Source: Purshia tridentata (taxonomy: Eukaryota; Streptophyta; Magnoliopsida; Rosales; Rosaceae). From it: a stretch of 64,000 nucleotides of DNA. Within the stretch, counting starts at the first letter, position 1; every line of letters begins with the position of its first letter. Both the position numbers and the translations under genes were made by a program. Of this stretch, positions 26,501 through 39,153 are shown piece by piece. The stretch covers positions 1 to 64,000 of the forward strand of contig QANT01000650.1 of assembly GCA_003254885.1 (NCBI GenBank), given 5' to 3'. Under the pieces are notes generated by a model. It ran no database searches. It had not been told where the DNA came from and saw nothing but the letters and a program-made list of their open reading frames with translations.

Positions 26501-29500
26501 ACAGTTCGTGAGCATAAGTTTTCATGTTCCTTGAAGAGTAGGAGAATCATCTATGCACACACACACATAGAGAGGGAGGGATCATAAAATATAAAAGAAT
26601 ACTGAGCATGGACAGGGAAGACTGGAGAACAAATACTTCTATTAACTCTCAACTCCATCAAAACTGCAATCTTCATAAATTATATTCTTTAATGTCAGAA
26701 GACAGGATTTATAGTTATTATTAGTGGGCTGAACTAATCAATAAAGGTCAAAATGCAAAATAAGGTGTATACTACTATATTTACATCTTATGGTGAAAGA
26801 ATCCTTATCAGTATCTTATTTTAACAGAATTGGCATCAAAAGCAAAGACAACGTGCTACACGGGCTGAGAAATTGAGGTTCCAAGCCTTGAAGGCTGATG
26901 ATCAGGAAGCATACATGAGAATGGTAAAGGAGAGCAAGAATGAAAGATTAACGATGCTTCTTGAAGAAACAAATAAACTCCTTGTTAATTTGGGAGCTGC
27001 TGTTCAACGTCAGAAAGATTCTAAACATTCAGAGGGTGCCGAAGCCTTGAAAGACTCAGAAGTTGATTTGACTGAGTTAGACGAAGATTTGGAAATCATT
27101 GATTCTGATCACATTGATGACAGTAGTGACTTGCTTAAAGGTCAGCGGCAATACAACTCAGCCATCCATTCTATTCAGGAACAGGTAAACACTAAAGAAA
27201 ATTTTCTGCATTACATTTTTTTTTTCTCACTCCATTCTTTATATTCCACTGTTGTACGGTTTGACCCATGTGATTATTTAACTATCTGAATTGTATTTCA
27301 CCTTTATACCTCAAATTGGGCTGCTCTGCTTAATTTTTAGACCCCAAATCTCTGATTGAAGTTCTTTTATAAAATTGATGTATCAAGTATTCTCATGTTA
27401 CTTGTTCTTTAGGGGGGCATATGCCCTTTTTGTCTTAAGGGGATTTGAACCTTCTTTGGAAATTGCCTCCCGGCAGTTGCGTTGGCATTGACTTTGTGGT
27501 CTTAAGTTTCAATGTCTTTGAACATGTATGCTTCATTTTTAGTTTCTTGGCTATTATACTAGTAAATTCTCTTGGGTGGTTGAGCACATGCTCATGAACT
27601 AATTCCAGTATAAAGGGCCAAGCAGTAGCTGGCTGGAGTCTTTAGGATTGTGGTCCATTGCTTTCTGTGTCATATACTTGAATCGTAGTTCTACATTTGT
27701 TTATTTTAAAATTCCTTAAACCTTATTAGTGACAGTGTTAGAATTGCTGTGTACTTTAGAGGAGAGGGTTTACTAAATATTAAATTTAACAGGTAACTGA
27801 GCAACCTGCCATGCTACAAGGTGGAGAATTGAGGCCCTACCAGTTAGAGGGTCTACAATGGATGCTCTCCTTGTTCAATAACAATCTAAATGGTATTTTG
27901 GCTGATGAGATGGGATTGGGTAAAACCATACAAACTATTTCACTGATTGCATATCTCATTGAGAACAAGGGTGTCACTGGTCCCCATTTGATAGTGGCTC
28001 CAAAGGCTGTACTACCGAATTGGGTTAATGAATTTGCAGCATGGGCTCCTAGGTATGCGTGAAGCATCTTTAAATACCTCTCTCTCTCTCTCTATGTAGC
28101 CATGCCTGCATCATTGTGCGACTTGCATGTGTAAATTTATTGGAATCATTTATGTATTTTTCTTTTTGACCCAGTATTGTTGCCGTTCTTTATGACGGAC
28201 GAAGCGATGAAAGGAAGGCAATGAAGGAAGAATTATCGGGGGAAGGAAAATTTAATGTTTTGATCACACATTATGACCTTATCATGAGGGATAAACAATT
28301 TTTGAAGAAAATTAACTGGATCTACCTGATCGTTGATGAAGGACATCGGTTGAAGAATCATGAGTGTGCTCTGGCACAAACACTTGCAGGGTATGTTGCT
28401 ATGTGCAAATAGAGGCCTGGTAACTTTTGATGCTTTTTATTGAAGTCTATGTTTGTTCTTTCAATTTACTTACCAAATTCTGTAGGATTTATTTATTGTC
28501 TGTTTCTTCTGATGGAGAGAACTGCACTTTTGCTATTTATTTTCTACCCTTGGGTGAACAAACTTAAAATAAAATGAAAAAAAAAAACTTGTTGCAAAAT
28601 TGCATTTAGATAGTGTAATGTACTTCTGAAGAAACAAACATAGGAAATAAAAAATATCTGATGGCAGCTGAAGCACTCCCCAGCCAACACTACTTGGTTG
28701 CATTAAGATTGAATGCAAGTTATCATTTATTGGGCCTTTTTATGCAACATTGTCAAGAAATAAATTATTATCTTTTTCATAAATCATTCTGATAAATTAT
28801 CCCAGTGTGTTCAAAAGATACTTTGGGTTGGTTTCCACATTCCTCTCATTTCCTTTTCTTACATATTCTTTAAAATAATTGAATCGTTACTTGTATGCAG
28901 TTATGACATGCAACGTAGACTTCTGTTGACTGGTACCCCAATACAGAATAGCTTGCAGGAGTTATGGTCCCTGCTTAATTTTCTTCTCCCACACATTTTC
29001 AATTCAGTTCAGAATTTTGAGGAATGGTTTAATGCACCTTTTGCGGGTCGGGCTGATGTTTCTCTTACCGATGAAGAACAGCTGTTGATCATTCGCCGTC
29101 TACATCATGTGGGTCTGACACCTAGTTTCTGTTTATCTTGTTTTTTTGTCAACTTTAGTTTAATCAAAATTTTTATTATTTCTTAGGTCATAAGGCCATT
29201 CATATTGAGGAGGAAAAAAGACGAGGTGGAGAAATTCCTTCCTGGAAAATCCCAAGTGATACTGAAATGTGACATGTCAGCGTGGCAGAAAGTATATTAT
29301 CAACAAGTTACAGATGTGGGCCGAGTCGGGCTAGATAATGGTTTGTAGTATTCCTCCATGCCATGATCTGCATATCAGATATCACTCCATCCCCCTGTTT
29401 TTTCCCCAGAAATCCTCCAAATCAATGTTCCTATGTTTCTTCATATGCTTCTTGCACAAAATTGAGTGTAATAAAATTAGAAAATAAGGGCTAGTTGAAA

Positions 29501-31325
29501 ATGTGAACAGTTAACATTCTTATAGAACAGACTAAACATTACTGATTCAATCAGAAGTTACTGATGAAATTTTCTTTTCAGGTTCTGGGAAATCAAAGAG
29601 CTTACAGAACTTAACAATGCAGCTCAGAAAGTGTTGTAACCACCCATACCTTTTCGTTGTGGGAGATTATAACATGTGGCGCAAGGAGGAGATCATACGA
29701 GCATCAGGAAAGTTTGAACTACTCGATCGTCTACTTCCAAAACTCCACAGAGCGGGACACAGAGTCCTGCTTTTTTCACAAATGACTCGTCTCATGGACA
29801 CTCTTGAAATTTATCTGCAACTTCATGAGTTTAAGTATCTTCGACTGGATGGTTCAACAAAAACTGAGGAAAGAGGGACTCTGCTAAGGAAATTCAATGC
29901 TCCAGACTCTCCTTACTTCATGTTTCTCTTGAGCACTCGTGCTGGAGGTCTTGGTTTGAACTTACAAACAGCAGATACAGTAATAATTTTTGACAGTGAT
30001 TGGAATCCCCAGATGGACCAACAGGCAGAGGATCGGGCCCATCGTATAGGTCAAAAGAAAGAAGTTAGGGTATTTGTGTTGGTTAGTGTTGGATCAATTG
30101 AAGAGGTAATTTTGGAGCGTGCTAAACAGAAGATGGGCATAGATGCAAAGGTCATCCAGGCTGGACTATTTAATACTACTTCCACAGGTTTGTACTTAAA
30201 TTATGCAAAAGAATATGCTATTATGACATTTTTAGGTAGGAAAAAACCTATGTGTTTATTCACTGCTTCAGGGGAACAGCATTGACTCATTTATTTTAAA
30301 ACTCGGCAGCATTACTGTGCCTGCACATGCATTTATGTTCATATAAATGTGGGTTTGTAATACATGTGCATGCCGTTCCAAACTATTATGAATAATTGGA
30401 GCAAATTAAAGGTGCTACATTAAGGCCTCTTCTGTTATCCTTCTTGAGCTTTTTGTTGGCACCACATAATCCATAAGGTCAAAACTATTTTGTCCAGTTG
30501 CAGTAAAGTTTCACTGTCTGCCTTACATATTCAAAGGAAGGGATGTCTACATGCTTAATATGTTCCCTCCAACAAGGTTGTATTCTGACAAAAGACGTAC
30601 TTTGTGTTGCAGCTCAGGACAGAAGGGATATGTTGGAGGAAATCATGCGCAAGGGTACAAGCTCACTTGGGGCAGATGTGCCAAGCGAGAGAGAAATCAA
30701 CCGCCTCGCTGCCAGGTCAGAAGATGAGTTCTGGCTGTTTGAGAAAATGGATGAGGAGAGAAGACAAAAGGAGAACTACAGATCTCGCCTTATGGAAGAC
30801 CATGAGGTTCCTGAGTGGGCATATTCAGCACCCGATAAAGAAACTGCTACCAAAGGATTTGACAGTATCAACATCACAGGAAAACGTAAAAGAAAGGAGA
30901 TACATTCTTATTCCGATGGCCTTAGTGATTTACAGTGGATGAAAGCTGTAGAAAATGGACAAGACGTATCAAAGCTTCCTGGTAAAGGAAAGAGAAGAAA
31001 TCATCTTCCACCTGAGAGCAGTGTATTAGCAAGCGATACTGCAGGGAAAGAAGAAAAAGTAGCAAAAGTGAACGAAAATGTGCCCTTGGTGACTGTGGGA
31101 ACTAGTGAAGAGACCAATGGTTTGACCCCACCCTCAAAGAGACACAAGTCTGAAGGACCAAATATAGAGGAACATGAAAGTCATGCAACTGGAAGAAGTG
31201 GTTCGGATAGGCCTCTATTGACATTCAAAATACACAGGAAGAAGAGATCAAGCTATGTTAACGCAAGTTCATCCTCTGATGCCAGAGGCCAAACTTCCAA
31301 TGGAAGAGGAAATGGATGGGCGTGA
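23527..31325 (+). CDS. CHR12: SWI/SNF-type chromatin-remodelling ATPase, CHR12/CHR23 (MINU) class, 12 exons
   Basis: This is a nuclear Snf2-family ATPase. In Arabidopsis CHR12/CHR23 control growth arrest under stress and meristem maintenance. Exons: 23527-23691, 24038-24194, 24845-24909, 25437-25625, 26069-26218, 26828-27184, 27793-28052, 28175-28390, 28901-29108, 29187-29340, 29582-30187, 30613-31325. Every junction keeps phase, and the total of 3,240 nt (1,079 aa) is near the family size (about 1,100). An HSA-like basic helical region spans exons 5-6 ([32 protein letters not shown]). The ATPase shows motif [13 protein letters not shown], the DEGH box [10 protein letters not shown], motif [18 protein letters not shown], motif [15 protein letters not shown] and motif [15 protein letters not shown] SnAC-type region and a basic, disordered tail follow in exon 12. 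No bromodomain is present, which fits this class rather than BRM. The choice between CHR12 and CHR23 is not resolved. Confidence 0.94.
26325..26346 (+). repeat. interstitial telomere-type repeat, three units
   Basis: Three consecutive copies of the plant telomere heptamer (AGGGTTT register) lie in an intron of the CHR12-type gene. The run is too short to mark an ancient telomere and may simply be a repair scar. Confidence 0.85.
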
Positions 31326-32063
31326 ATCGCTTGATCAGAATGACTCAGCAAATCCCCAACATTCAAGGGCGGAACAAAGAAGGGACTAAGAGGTCCATGG
31401 CCCCGACAAACTTCTGAAAAAAAAAAAAAAAAAATTCAGTATTCATTATAGAGAATATCAATGTATTGAGCATGTTTCACTGGAAAAACATGTTTTCTTC
31501 TACTATTCTCACGAACATTAGAGATTCTCTAAATTATAATTCTCCTAACCATTCAAATGCTTCAGAGATTTCAAGTAGAAAAATAAGACCAAAAAACATT
31601 TCAAGTAAAAAAATATATATATCTTTCGAATAATAACGTCATCTCCTTTAGAGCCTTTCAATGTTTTGTTTTTTTACAACACTTTTTCGGTCTTCAAACC
31701 CATTTTCTTACATAAAGCCTTCTCAATCTAAATATTAATGCGTTACAGGGTTTATAGGCCTAACAGTTAAACATCAATAAATAAATAAAATCAAGTATAC
31801 ACTTTTTGTGGATTTTTTCCATGGTTTCGCAGATGTATGATGTTATTGTAAGGGCAACGGCAATTAGAATGAACTTATCAAGAAATTGGTTACGCTTATT
31901 AACATAAAGAGAGCTGCTATTAAAACCCTTAAATTTAATCACTACATCTAATTACTCATAGACCTATTACATAATTTTCAGAACATAACATTGCCAAGGC
32001 CTACATTAATGTCAAACTTTAACCTCTCAAAAGCTCATTCCATTACACTTCTCTCTTACCCAT
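31326..32063. other. short intergenic region between convergent genes
   Basis: This is the 3' end of the CHR12-type gene and the 3' end of the FAR1/MULE-like gene, which face each other. A poly-A tract lies at about 31418-31434. No other gene is seen. Confidence 0.5.
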
Positions 32064-34011
32064 TCAACCTCTCTCCTTCATTGAACGTGTATAGTCATCC
32101 CACTCAGATAGCACCAACTCAAATGCAGATGGGTCCTTGCAAGTGGACCTCGACTTTTGTTGGTCGACCTTGTTGTTTGGACTTACTTCTGGTTCAACAA
32201 GACATGTCTTGGGTGCTATAAATTCTCCAACTTTTTTTCTCGCCATCAACTTGTTACGCTCTGCATTACTCTCCATAGAGTACTGTTGAAGCAACTCCAA
32301 CGGGGGCTCAGAAGGAGGAGCATCCATATCAAGTTTCCTCCAATGGGAGTTAATAGACTCAATGGGAATTGGCCTACCTTCTCTCTTGTATTCAGCAAGT
32401 TCATGAGCACAAGGTAAACTGTGAGTCTGACGAATGATGCATCCACATGCCAAAGCATCAAGACCAACTACGTTGGCTCGCTTGGACTCAGATAATACCT
32501 TGTCCAATGCATGATGAGAAACAAATCCCCTCAGCTCTCTAAACTCTGAAGGCCTTGAGCTATGCTGCACGAATATTCGACTCTTCTCAAACGATGCCTT
32601 TATTTCAGTGTGCTGTAAAATAAAATCACTGTTTATCTTTGTAAAAGAGGATTCAAAATTTTCCTGACTCAAGCCAAATTGCTTGTTGAGGTTTGCCCGT
32701 GCACTCTCTGCCCTATTAAAATGAATGTAAATATGTTAATATGGCTTTGTACTTAACCAAAAAATAGAAAATTCCACAAGTGGTAAATTTACAAGTTCTT
32801 TACATTACCTGTTTGTTGTTAAATTGCCAAAGTGCATGACCTTGTCCGTCCAAGCTGACACAAACCTATCCTTAAAGGGGTTCAACCATGTGGTAATAAC
32901 ATACTCCAAGGGCTCGGTATACATATTAAACTCGCTTTGTAACAAACCTAGCTTCTGTATGTAATCATCTTCAGTAGGAGACGTCACAATCTCATTCCAC
33001 TTGATACTAAATCTATCCCATTCTTCTTTAGACTTGAACATATTTCTGCATTTAGCCCACACATTCTTATTAACATGACATTTGCATAAAAGATGTTTAG
33101 TTGTAGGGAAAACTATCTCAATGGCTCTAATCAATTCCAAATCTCTCTTTGTGACAATAACATAAGGCATAGCACACCCTTCCATTACACCACGCAATCT
33201 ACCCAACGCCCATAGATAGCTATCTTCTTTCTCAGAGTCCAAAATAACATGTGCAATTGAAAATGTCATGTTAGTTGATGTGACACCTACAATCTCTAAT
33301 AAAGGATAGTGATACTTATCGGTCTTATTCGTGCAACTCATTATCAAGATTCGTGGAAATGCACGTAACAATTCCAAACTGACAGGATGTGCACAAAACA
33401 AGTCCAAAACACTCTCAGAATTAGGGCAATTCCTATGCCACTCAATATAATTATAGTCATGCAACTTCCCTAAGAGTTGTTGCATTTGAGGCCTTCCGGT
33501 CTTCTCTTCAACCCTTTGCCTTTTGCGTGCATTGTAGCTTCTCTTCAACCTCCCTGAAATTGAATGCCCCTCAAGATACTCGGCTATTTCATGGTTGTGC
33601 ACTCCACAGACTACCTTTAGCATCCATTCATCCCCAGATTCTAACTTCTCTCCCTTCAATGTGAAAGGGCATCCACACTTCTTGGTGTCAATCCCACCTC
33701 TTTGCTTCCCACTCTTGCCCTGTCTATATCTTCCACCCCTTTCACACCCTAATGTAACTCTTGATATCATACCTTTGCTATCCAAATCAGATACTATTGT
33801 CACAACAACAAACCCATTTCGCTTCCCAGCCTCACAAGCCCACTGGATCAAGGATTCTCTATTGTTGAATATCTACAAAGGAAAGAAAACAAAAAACAAA
33901 AACATAAGATGTAAAAGTCCATATATACTTTTGATAGCAAAAACTCAAACTATTTGAAGATAAAGTTGGTTGACCAACCTCAGAAGTAGTAAATTCACTT
34001 TTGTAATCCAT
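32064..34011 (-). CDS. FAR1/MULE-transposase-like protein with substituted catalytic residues, 3 exons
   Basis: This belongs to the Mutator-derived FAR1/FHY3 superfamily. Exons: 33979-34011 (MDYKSEFTTSE), 32809-33872, 32064-32712. Phases agree and sum to 1,746 nt, about 581 aa with no stop. Exon 2 opens with a FAR1/WRKY-GCM1-type zinc-binding DNA-binding domain (Cys in LGCERGG, Cys pair CGCPF, HNHE). The MULE transposase core follows (PLLEIVGVTST, AHVILDSEKEDSYLWAL, AIEIVFPTTKHLLC, CHVNKNVWAKC). Exon 3 carries a SWIM-type zinc finger (CGC and LPCAH). The acidic residue usual before CTYKT in MULE transposases is Ser here (codon 33336-33338), and the Asp usual in the VTD motif is Lys (33147-33149). 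Catalysis is therefore unlikely although both zinc-binding ends look intact. It may be a domesticated regulator or a slowly decaying transposase; terminal inverted repeats were not found. Confidence 0.82.
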
Positions 34012-35520
34012 TTCCTAGTCCGATCCAACACCACAAACTTGAGTAAAAATGTCGACCTGCATTGCATAGAATATACTAAATGGGTTTAAAGCCATGATTT
34101 TTGGCAGCATTCAACCATAAATATAAAATTAATGCCTTAAAGGATACATATATTCTGTGTCTCCCATCTATGTTTCTGCAATACTTGTCGATCATGGGGA
34201 AGGAGGATCATAAAAGTAAACTATAGAAAGATACCATGCCAGGTTGTGAAATTGTGATCATGAAAGCGATATATATGATCCCTTTTCAAAGTTACAGTTT
34301 AAATCGATTATTTCCTAATTATTTCTGTTGCGAATAACATACCTTTTCACCCTCAGAATTGTCATAGAAGTTGAGTTGATGCTTCATTTGAGTCCATTAC
34401 GTTAAAATCATAATATAAACGGCAGAATGTGATTGGTTTTAAGGAGGGAGGGAAAGATTTGTCTCGCTGAAAAAGGAGCGAGGGAATGTTGAGTTTGAAA
34501 TGGACCAAATGGTATTAGGGTTTCTGCAAAGGAGGGATGGACAGTCGGGCGGGCTTTATTTTATTTTCGCGCGGGTTAATTGTAGAGCCTTAGCTACAGG
34601 ACCAGGTAGTGAGTGATCAGCTTACGATATGGTTATGACAGGGTTAAGCAGTCCTCTTTTGTAATTTTCCCTATGGGTAAAACAGTCATTAAAAAACTTG
34701 TTGATGAATGGGTGCATTGATTAAACTTATGGGTGTGAATAGCAACAGGGGATTTGAAGATATCAACCTCTGCTGGTTCGAAGATTATAAAACCAGGGCC
34801 ATCACACATCTCTACAATTCATTTAGGCAAGCAGTTATGTACCTTTTTTTTGTTCTTTTATCAAGTCAAAACCCACAATATACACATGGTATACGTTTAC
34901 AAGTGTAATAAATCTTATTTACTCTGTGAATACAAACACAATCCTACACATGGTACACGTTTACAAGTGTAATAAATCTTATTTACTCTGTGAATACAAA
35001 CACAATCCTCGCATTTAACCATCCAAATAGAATCATTCTGTTCAGAATCATCAAATTATCAAACCACATATTTTGCATTTTAATCAAGAATAGTAAACTC
35101 ACATATTCAAGTTCCTAACACCATCAGCAATGCTTTTGTTGTCTGTTATAAAATAATATCGAGAAAAAACATCATAAGTAGCAACTTCAGAAATCATCTA
35201 GTCCCGCATCTATTACCAGATTAGAAATGAAGTTTACTAGACTGCTAAGGTTCCACACAAACAAACAAACAAACAAACAAACAATAAATAAACTGACTAA
35301 AAACATGATGGTAAACGACCCAACCAAGCCACTCCTACTAACACCTGTTGTCAAGCTGCTCCACAAAACCGCAGGGCCCAACTGATGCATCATGAGATTA
35401 AACAAAATAGTCAATCCTAAAAGCTGCAAATATGCCTTACAGTCATTGATGCTTAAGAGTCTAACGCTGTGGAACCAACCTAACTGGAAAGGAAATAAAC
35501 ACCTAGACATAACAGGACCT
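34012..35520. other. intergenic region between FAR1/MULE-like gene and RanGAP
   Basis: The left part presumably holds the FAR1/MULE-like 5' UTR and promoter. The right part (about 35180-35520) is probably RanGAP 3' UTR, including an (AAAC)n tract at about 35257-35283. A 64-bp tandem duplication lies at 34881-35009. No other coding feature is seen. Confidence 0.5.
34881..35009. repeat. 64-bp tandem duplication
   Basis: Two adjacent copies start ACACATGGTATACG and ACACATGGTACACG and share TTTACAAGTGTAATAAATC and onward to ACACAATCCT. They differ at only a few positions, so the duplication is recent. Confidence 0.88.
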
Positions 35521-37134
35521 CTATTGCTCTTGGCCAACTTCAAGGTTCTTCAGTTTTGATTCCAGTTCGTCCTCATTACCTTCACCCTCTCCGGATTCTT
35601 CGCCGTCATCGTCATCTCCTCCTTCAGGATCATTCTCATCCAAAGGCGCAAGCATGTCAGGAGATTTCTTGAATAAACTCTTCAACTCATCTATGCCTTC
35701 GTCAGAGATGAAGTTTCCATTGATGTTCAGCAACTTAAAACCAGGCTTCTGAACCACAGCCTGGGCCAACACACGAGCCCCAGCTCTTCTTATTAAGTTG
35801 GTGTTCATATCAACTTCCTGTAAATGGGCATGACCTTCTAACACCTTGCTGATCTGAATAGTGCCTTCATCCTTAAGTTCATTCTCACCCAAATTCAGCT
35901 TGGTGAGAAGTGTCTTTGCTGCTATACAAGCTGCTAGAGCAGGAACAGCTTCAGCTGTTATGTCATTTCCAGCTATGTCAAAGACTTCAAGTGAAGGAGC
36001 TGATTCCTTGAGAACATTGGCTATTGCAACTGCACCCTCATCTTCTAGGTTCAGGTAGCTAAGGTAAATCTCTGTCAAATTTTCATGCTTGGAAAGAGCT
36101 TTACTCAATGCAACTCCACCTTCTACGCCAAATATGTTGTCCCGCAAGTCCAGCTTCTTCAAATGGGTACAAGTCGCAAGTGCTTCAGACAAGGCAACTC
36201 CTCCTTCGGAGCCTACTCTTGTGGAAGAGCAACGGAAATCCTCCAACAGGGGAGAACGCTTCACAATCTCAGAAATAGCAAATGCCCCTTCATTTCCGGT
36301 CATATTATTATGAAAACGGAGGACTCTAAGCTTCTCTGTGGAAGGAATCAACTCACAAACTGCACGAGCAGCTTCTTCTGAAATGCCATCATTAATCAAA
36401 AAGAGTTCCTCCAAGAAACTTTGTGATTTCAGGAGTGCTCCAAAGGCCCTAACACCTTTCTCACCCAAGGCATTGTTCGAGAGATTCAGAGATTTCAAGA
36501 CACTACCTTCCAAGGCAGCTGCAAATATATTCATGACTTCGAGTGCCTCTGCCTCCGGTCTTCCTGCTATAAAATCTGATAGATCAACTTCTTTCAACTG
36601 ATTCTTAATGGAAACCAATATGGGCTCGGCAACACGAGCTGCACCTAAACCAAAGCTTCTATTGCTGAAGCATATTTTAGTGTAAGTATTCCCTGGCTCC
36701 TTCAATGGCCTTAGAAGTTCCTCAGCTTCCCCAGCATCAATAAAGGCCCGTTGGGTTTTAGATATATCAAACAAAGCTTCACTGGGTGTAATGCCAGATG
36801 TCACTCTGCTGTCCTTGCTTCTAGGTCCTTTTTTAAGAACTTCCAACAGGAGCTTACTACATTCCCGGGCATAAAGCTGCACTGCAGAACCTCCATCCCC
36901 ATCTGGTTCATTTTCATAGTGCTGGTCTGCAGTGGCAAAAGCCACATCCTCAATTCGTTTTGCATTTTCCTCAGCCTCCCCCTTACTCAGACTGCCATAC
37001 TTCTCAGTGAAAATGGATTTAGAGCTAAGATTGTTTATCATCCGCTCCACAAGCACTTGCCTCGTATTTTGGCTAGGAGGCCATAGTTTAACTGAAAATG
37101 GTCGGCGTTCTGAATTCAGAGTTGTGGCTTCCAT
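35521..37134 (-). CDS. RANGAP: Ran GTPase-activating protein (RanGAP), 537 aa
   Basis: RanGAP stimulates GTP hydrolysis by Ran in the cytoplasm and so powers nucleocytoplasmic transport. Plant members are targeted to the nuclear rim, cell plate and preprophase band by an N-terminal WPP domain in place of the animal SUMO-dependent tail. Here the WPP motif is at residues 18-20 (VKLWPPSQNTRQ) and the domain runs to about 110. Leucine-rich repeats of the RNI type fill about 200-490, with recurrent LNLSNNALGEKGVRAF, LDLRDNIFGVEGG and LNLGENELKDEGT-like units. The C-terminus is strongly acidic (about 496-525, DDDDGEESGEGEGNEDE). The length matches Arabidopsis RanGAP1 (535 aa). The coding region is a single exon preceded by a leader intron. 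Confidence 0.95.
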   Translation of the reverse strand: MEATTLNSERRPFSVKLWPPSQNTRQVLVERMINNLSSKSIFTEKYGSLSKGEAEENAKRIEDVAFATADQHYENEPDGDGGSAVQLYARECSKLLLEVLKKGPRSKDSRVTSGITPSEALFDISKTQRAFIDAGEAEELLRPLKEPGNTYTKICFSNRSFGLGAARVAEPILVSIKNQLKEVDLSDFIAGRPEAEALEVMNIFAAALEGSVLKSLNLSNNALGEKGVRAFGALLKSQSFLEELFLINDGISEEAARAVCELIPSTEKLRVLRFHNNMTGNEGAFAISEIVKRSPLLEDFRCSSTRVGSEGGVALSEALATCTHLKKLDLRDNIFGVEGGVALSKALSKHENLTEIYLSYLNLEDEGAVAIANVLKESAPSLEVFDIAGNDITAEAVPALAACIAAKTLLTKLNLGENELKDEGTIQISKVLEGHAHLQEVDMNTNLIRRAGARVLAQAVVQKPGFKLLNINGNFISDEGIDELKSLFKKSPDMLAPLDENDPEGGDDDDGEESGEGEGNEDELESKLKNLEVGQEQ

Positions 37135-37144
37135 TGCAACAAAA

Positions 37145-38782
37145 CCTACAAATGCAGACTAGAGTTATGTAAATAATGCCAATAAATACTTCACTAAATA
37201 TTTCGACCAAAACTTATAAAAATTAGAAGGATTAAATGGTAACTATGGTGAATTTGCCAGACAAATTTTTCAGGAAATGAGAGAATAGCATTACCTATAA
37301 TATCAGAAACAATATCCCTTACCCACATGATTCTTGGCAACAGAAATATAGTGTTACTATGGAGGATGATACTAATTAACCTAATTCAAAACTTACATGC
37401 AGCAATAGGAAGTGGAACAAAAGAGAGATAAAATAAAGTGCACAACCCTCTAAAACTACGAAATAAACTTGGATTCTAGAGAAAACAATGACCACCTTTA
37501 AATTTTTCTTCCCCTTCAAAAGAAGGAGGAAATTTGTATGTATGCATACACAAGCGAAAGTGTCAAACCTTCATATTAACTAGTATCACACAAGTTTTTT
37601 CACTTTTAGGTAAGTTTTTCCTTTAATAAGCAATTTTTTCCATAGGGAGTAAAATTACCAATATCTCCTATTTCTGTTACTAAGGATTATCAAGAAAGTT
37701 TCTTCACTCCGCTTTTTCTAGCAATCAAACAGAGGGTTTAATGGAATTCACACCTTCATTTGGTAAAAGATATATAGAAAATGATAGAGCAAAGAATTGA
37801 TTTTTTAACCAAAAAAGAAGTGATTTGCATGCATCGTAAAATGTTTCAAAATTTTATATTTTAAAACAATGGACTATCCTCTCAGAAAGTTTCCTCCCTT
37901 TGTTTTTGAATAAGTTTTCTCTACAACACTCTTAAGTCCAATCTACATATTAAGAGTAAAAACAGTCAATAACACACTGCAAACATGCCCTCTCTCTCAA
38001 AAACCAAGTGAGATAGCAATACCATGTTATTTCACTATCCAGTTCTTCATACTTGCATCATATTTTATCTTACAGCCCTGCAGCTTCCAATCACAGGAAT
38101 GATCCTAGTGCAAACTGTTATATTCATTCTATCATCTCATCTCCAACTCCTCACTAATGTGACAACAAAGTTAGATTTTCATTTTATGCTCAACTTATGA
38201 ATCCAATCATTACTTCTAAACCAAAAAGTTACAGATTATACGACATACTAAGAAAATTTTTTAAGTTATAACATTATTGTACAATGAAAGCATAAAATTG
38301 TCAATTAAACCAACGCAAAATAACTTATTGATTGCATAGACTACATGGGATCTTGGATAATAGAGCTAGTTTACAAATATCAGTGTACCCAGAAACCAAC
38401 CAAGGACCCTTTTACCATCAAAAGCACAACAAAGATTCAAGCTCTCGCATGAAATATGAACTACAACTAATCATAAAATTCACAACTCATAATGAACCAT
38501 AAACCCAAACGAATCTAAACCCACCAAGCTAAAAAAAAAAAAAAAAANAGATTCAAGCTCTCGCATGAAATATGAACTACAACTAATCATAAAATTCACA
38601 ACTCATAACGATAAACCCAAACGAATCTAAACCCACCAAGCTAAAAAAAAAAAAAACCAATAATAAGCAAGCAAATAAAGAAAACGAAATGGGTTTAAGA
38701 ATTGAAAAATATTTCGAAAAACAAAGTAGCAAAATTTAAAGAGCAAAAGTGGAGCAAAAGTTAAAGAGAAAGAGATGGGTAC
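37145..38782 (-). other. leader intron of RanGAP
   Basis: A splice acceptor (CAG/TAG-type, read on the minus strand as TTTGTAG then GTTTTGTTGC) lies ten bases upstream of the RanGAP ATG. A GTACCC donor lies at about 38782. Between them is 1.6 kb of AT-rich sequence with no coding potential, which includes a duplicated segment around an N at 38548. A leader intron is an inference from the splice signals and the absence of a nearer promoter. Confidence 0.55.
38433..38656. repeat. duplicated segment of about 110 bp flanking a single N
   Basis: The segment beginning AGATTCAAGCTCTCGCATG and ending in a poly-A tract is present twice (38433-38547 and 38549-about 38656), separated by one N inside the A tract. 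The copies are nearly identical, differing by a four-base indel near CATAATGAACC. This may be an assembly duplication rather than a real repeat. Confidence 0.85.
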
Positions 38783-39153
38783 CTTTCCTTTCTCTCCCAC
38801 TATATGAATTTGGGATATTGCACTGTACTGGGGTTTATCTGAGATTTAAATGAAACACGGAAACAGAGGAACAAAATGTGTACTCACGGATAGAGAAAGA
38901 AGTGGATGGAGGGAAAACTGAAAATGAAAGCGAAGGGAGCGAACTGCGTGTAGGTCTCTTTAGATTTATCGTGCATTTATATTGGGAAAACACAGATCAG
39001 TGTCATGTACACTTCCGGCCGCGACTTTTGAGGACTTGGACTGTTTGGAAAGCCAGAGAACATTGTGCCAAATGTGGATGGGATATGATTTTCCACACTT
39101 AATTAAAGGAACAGTGTTTGTCAAGGTTCCTTCTTTGTTTTTGTTTTTTGTTT

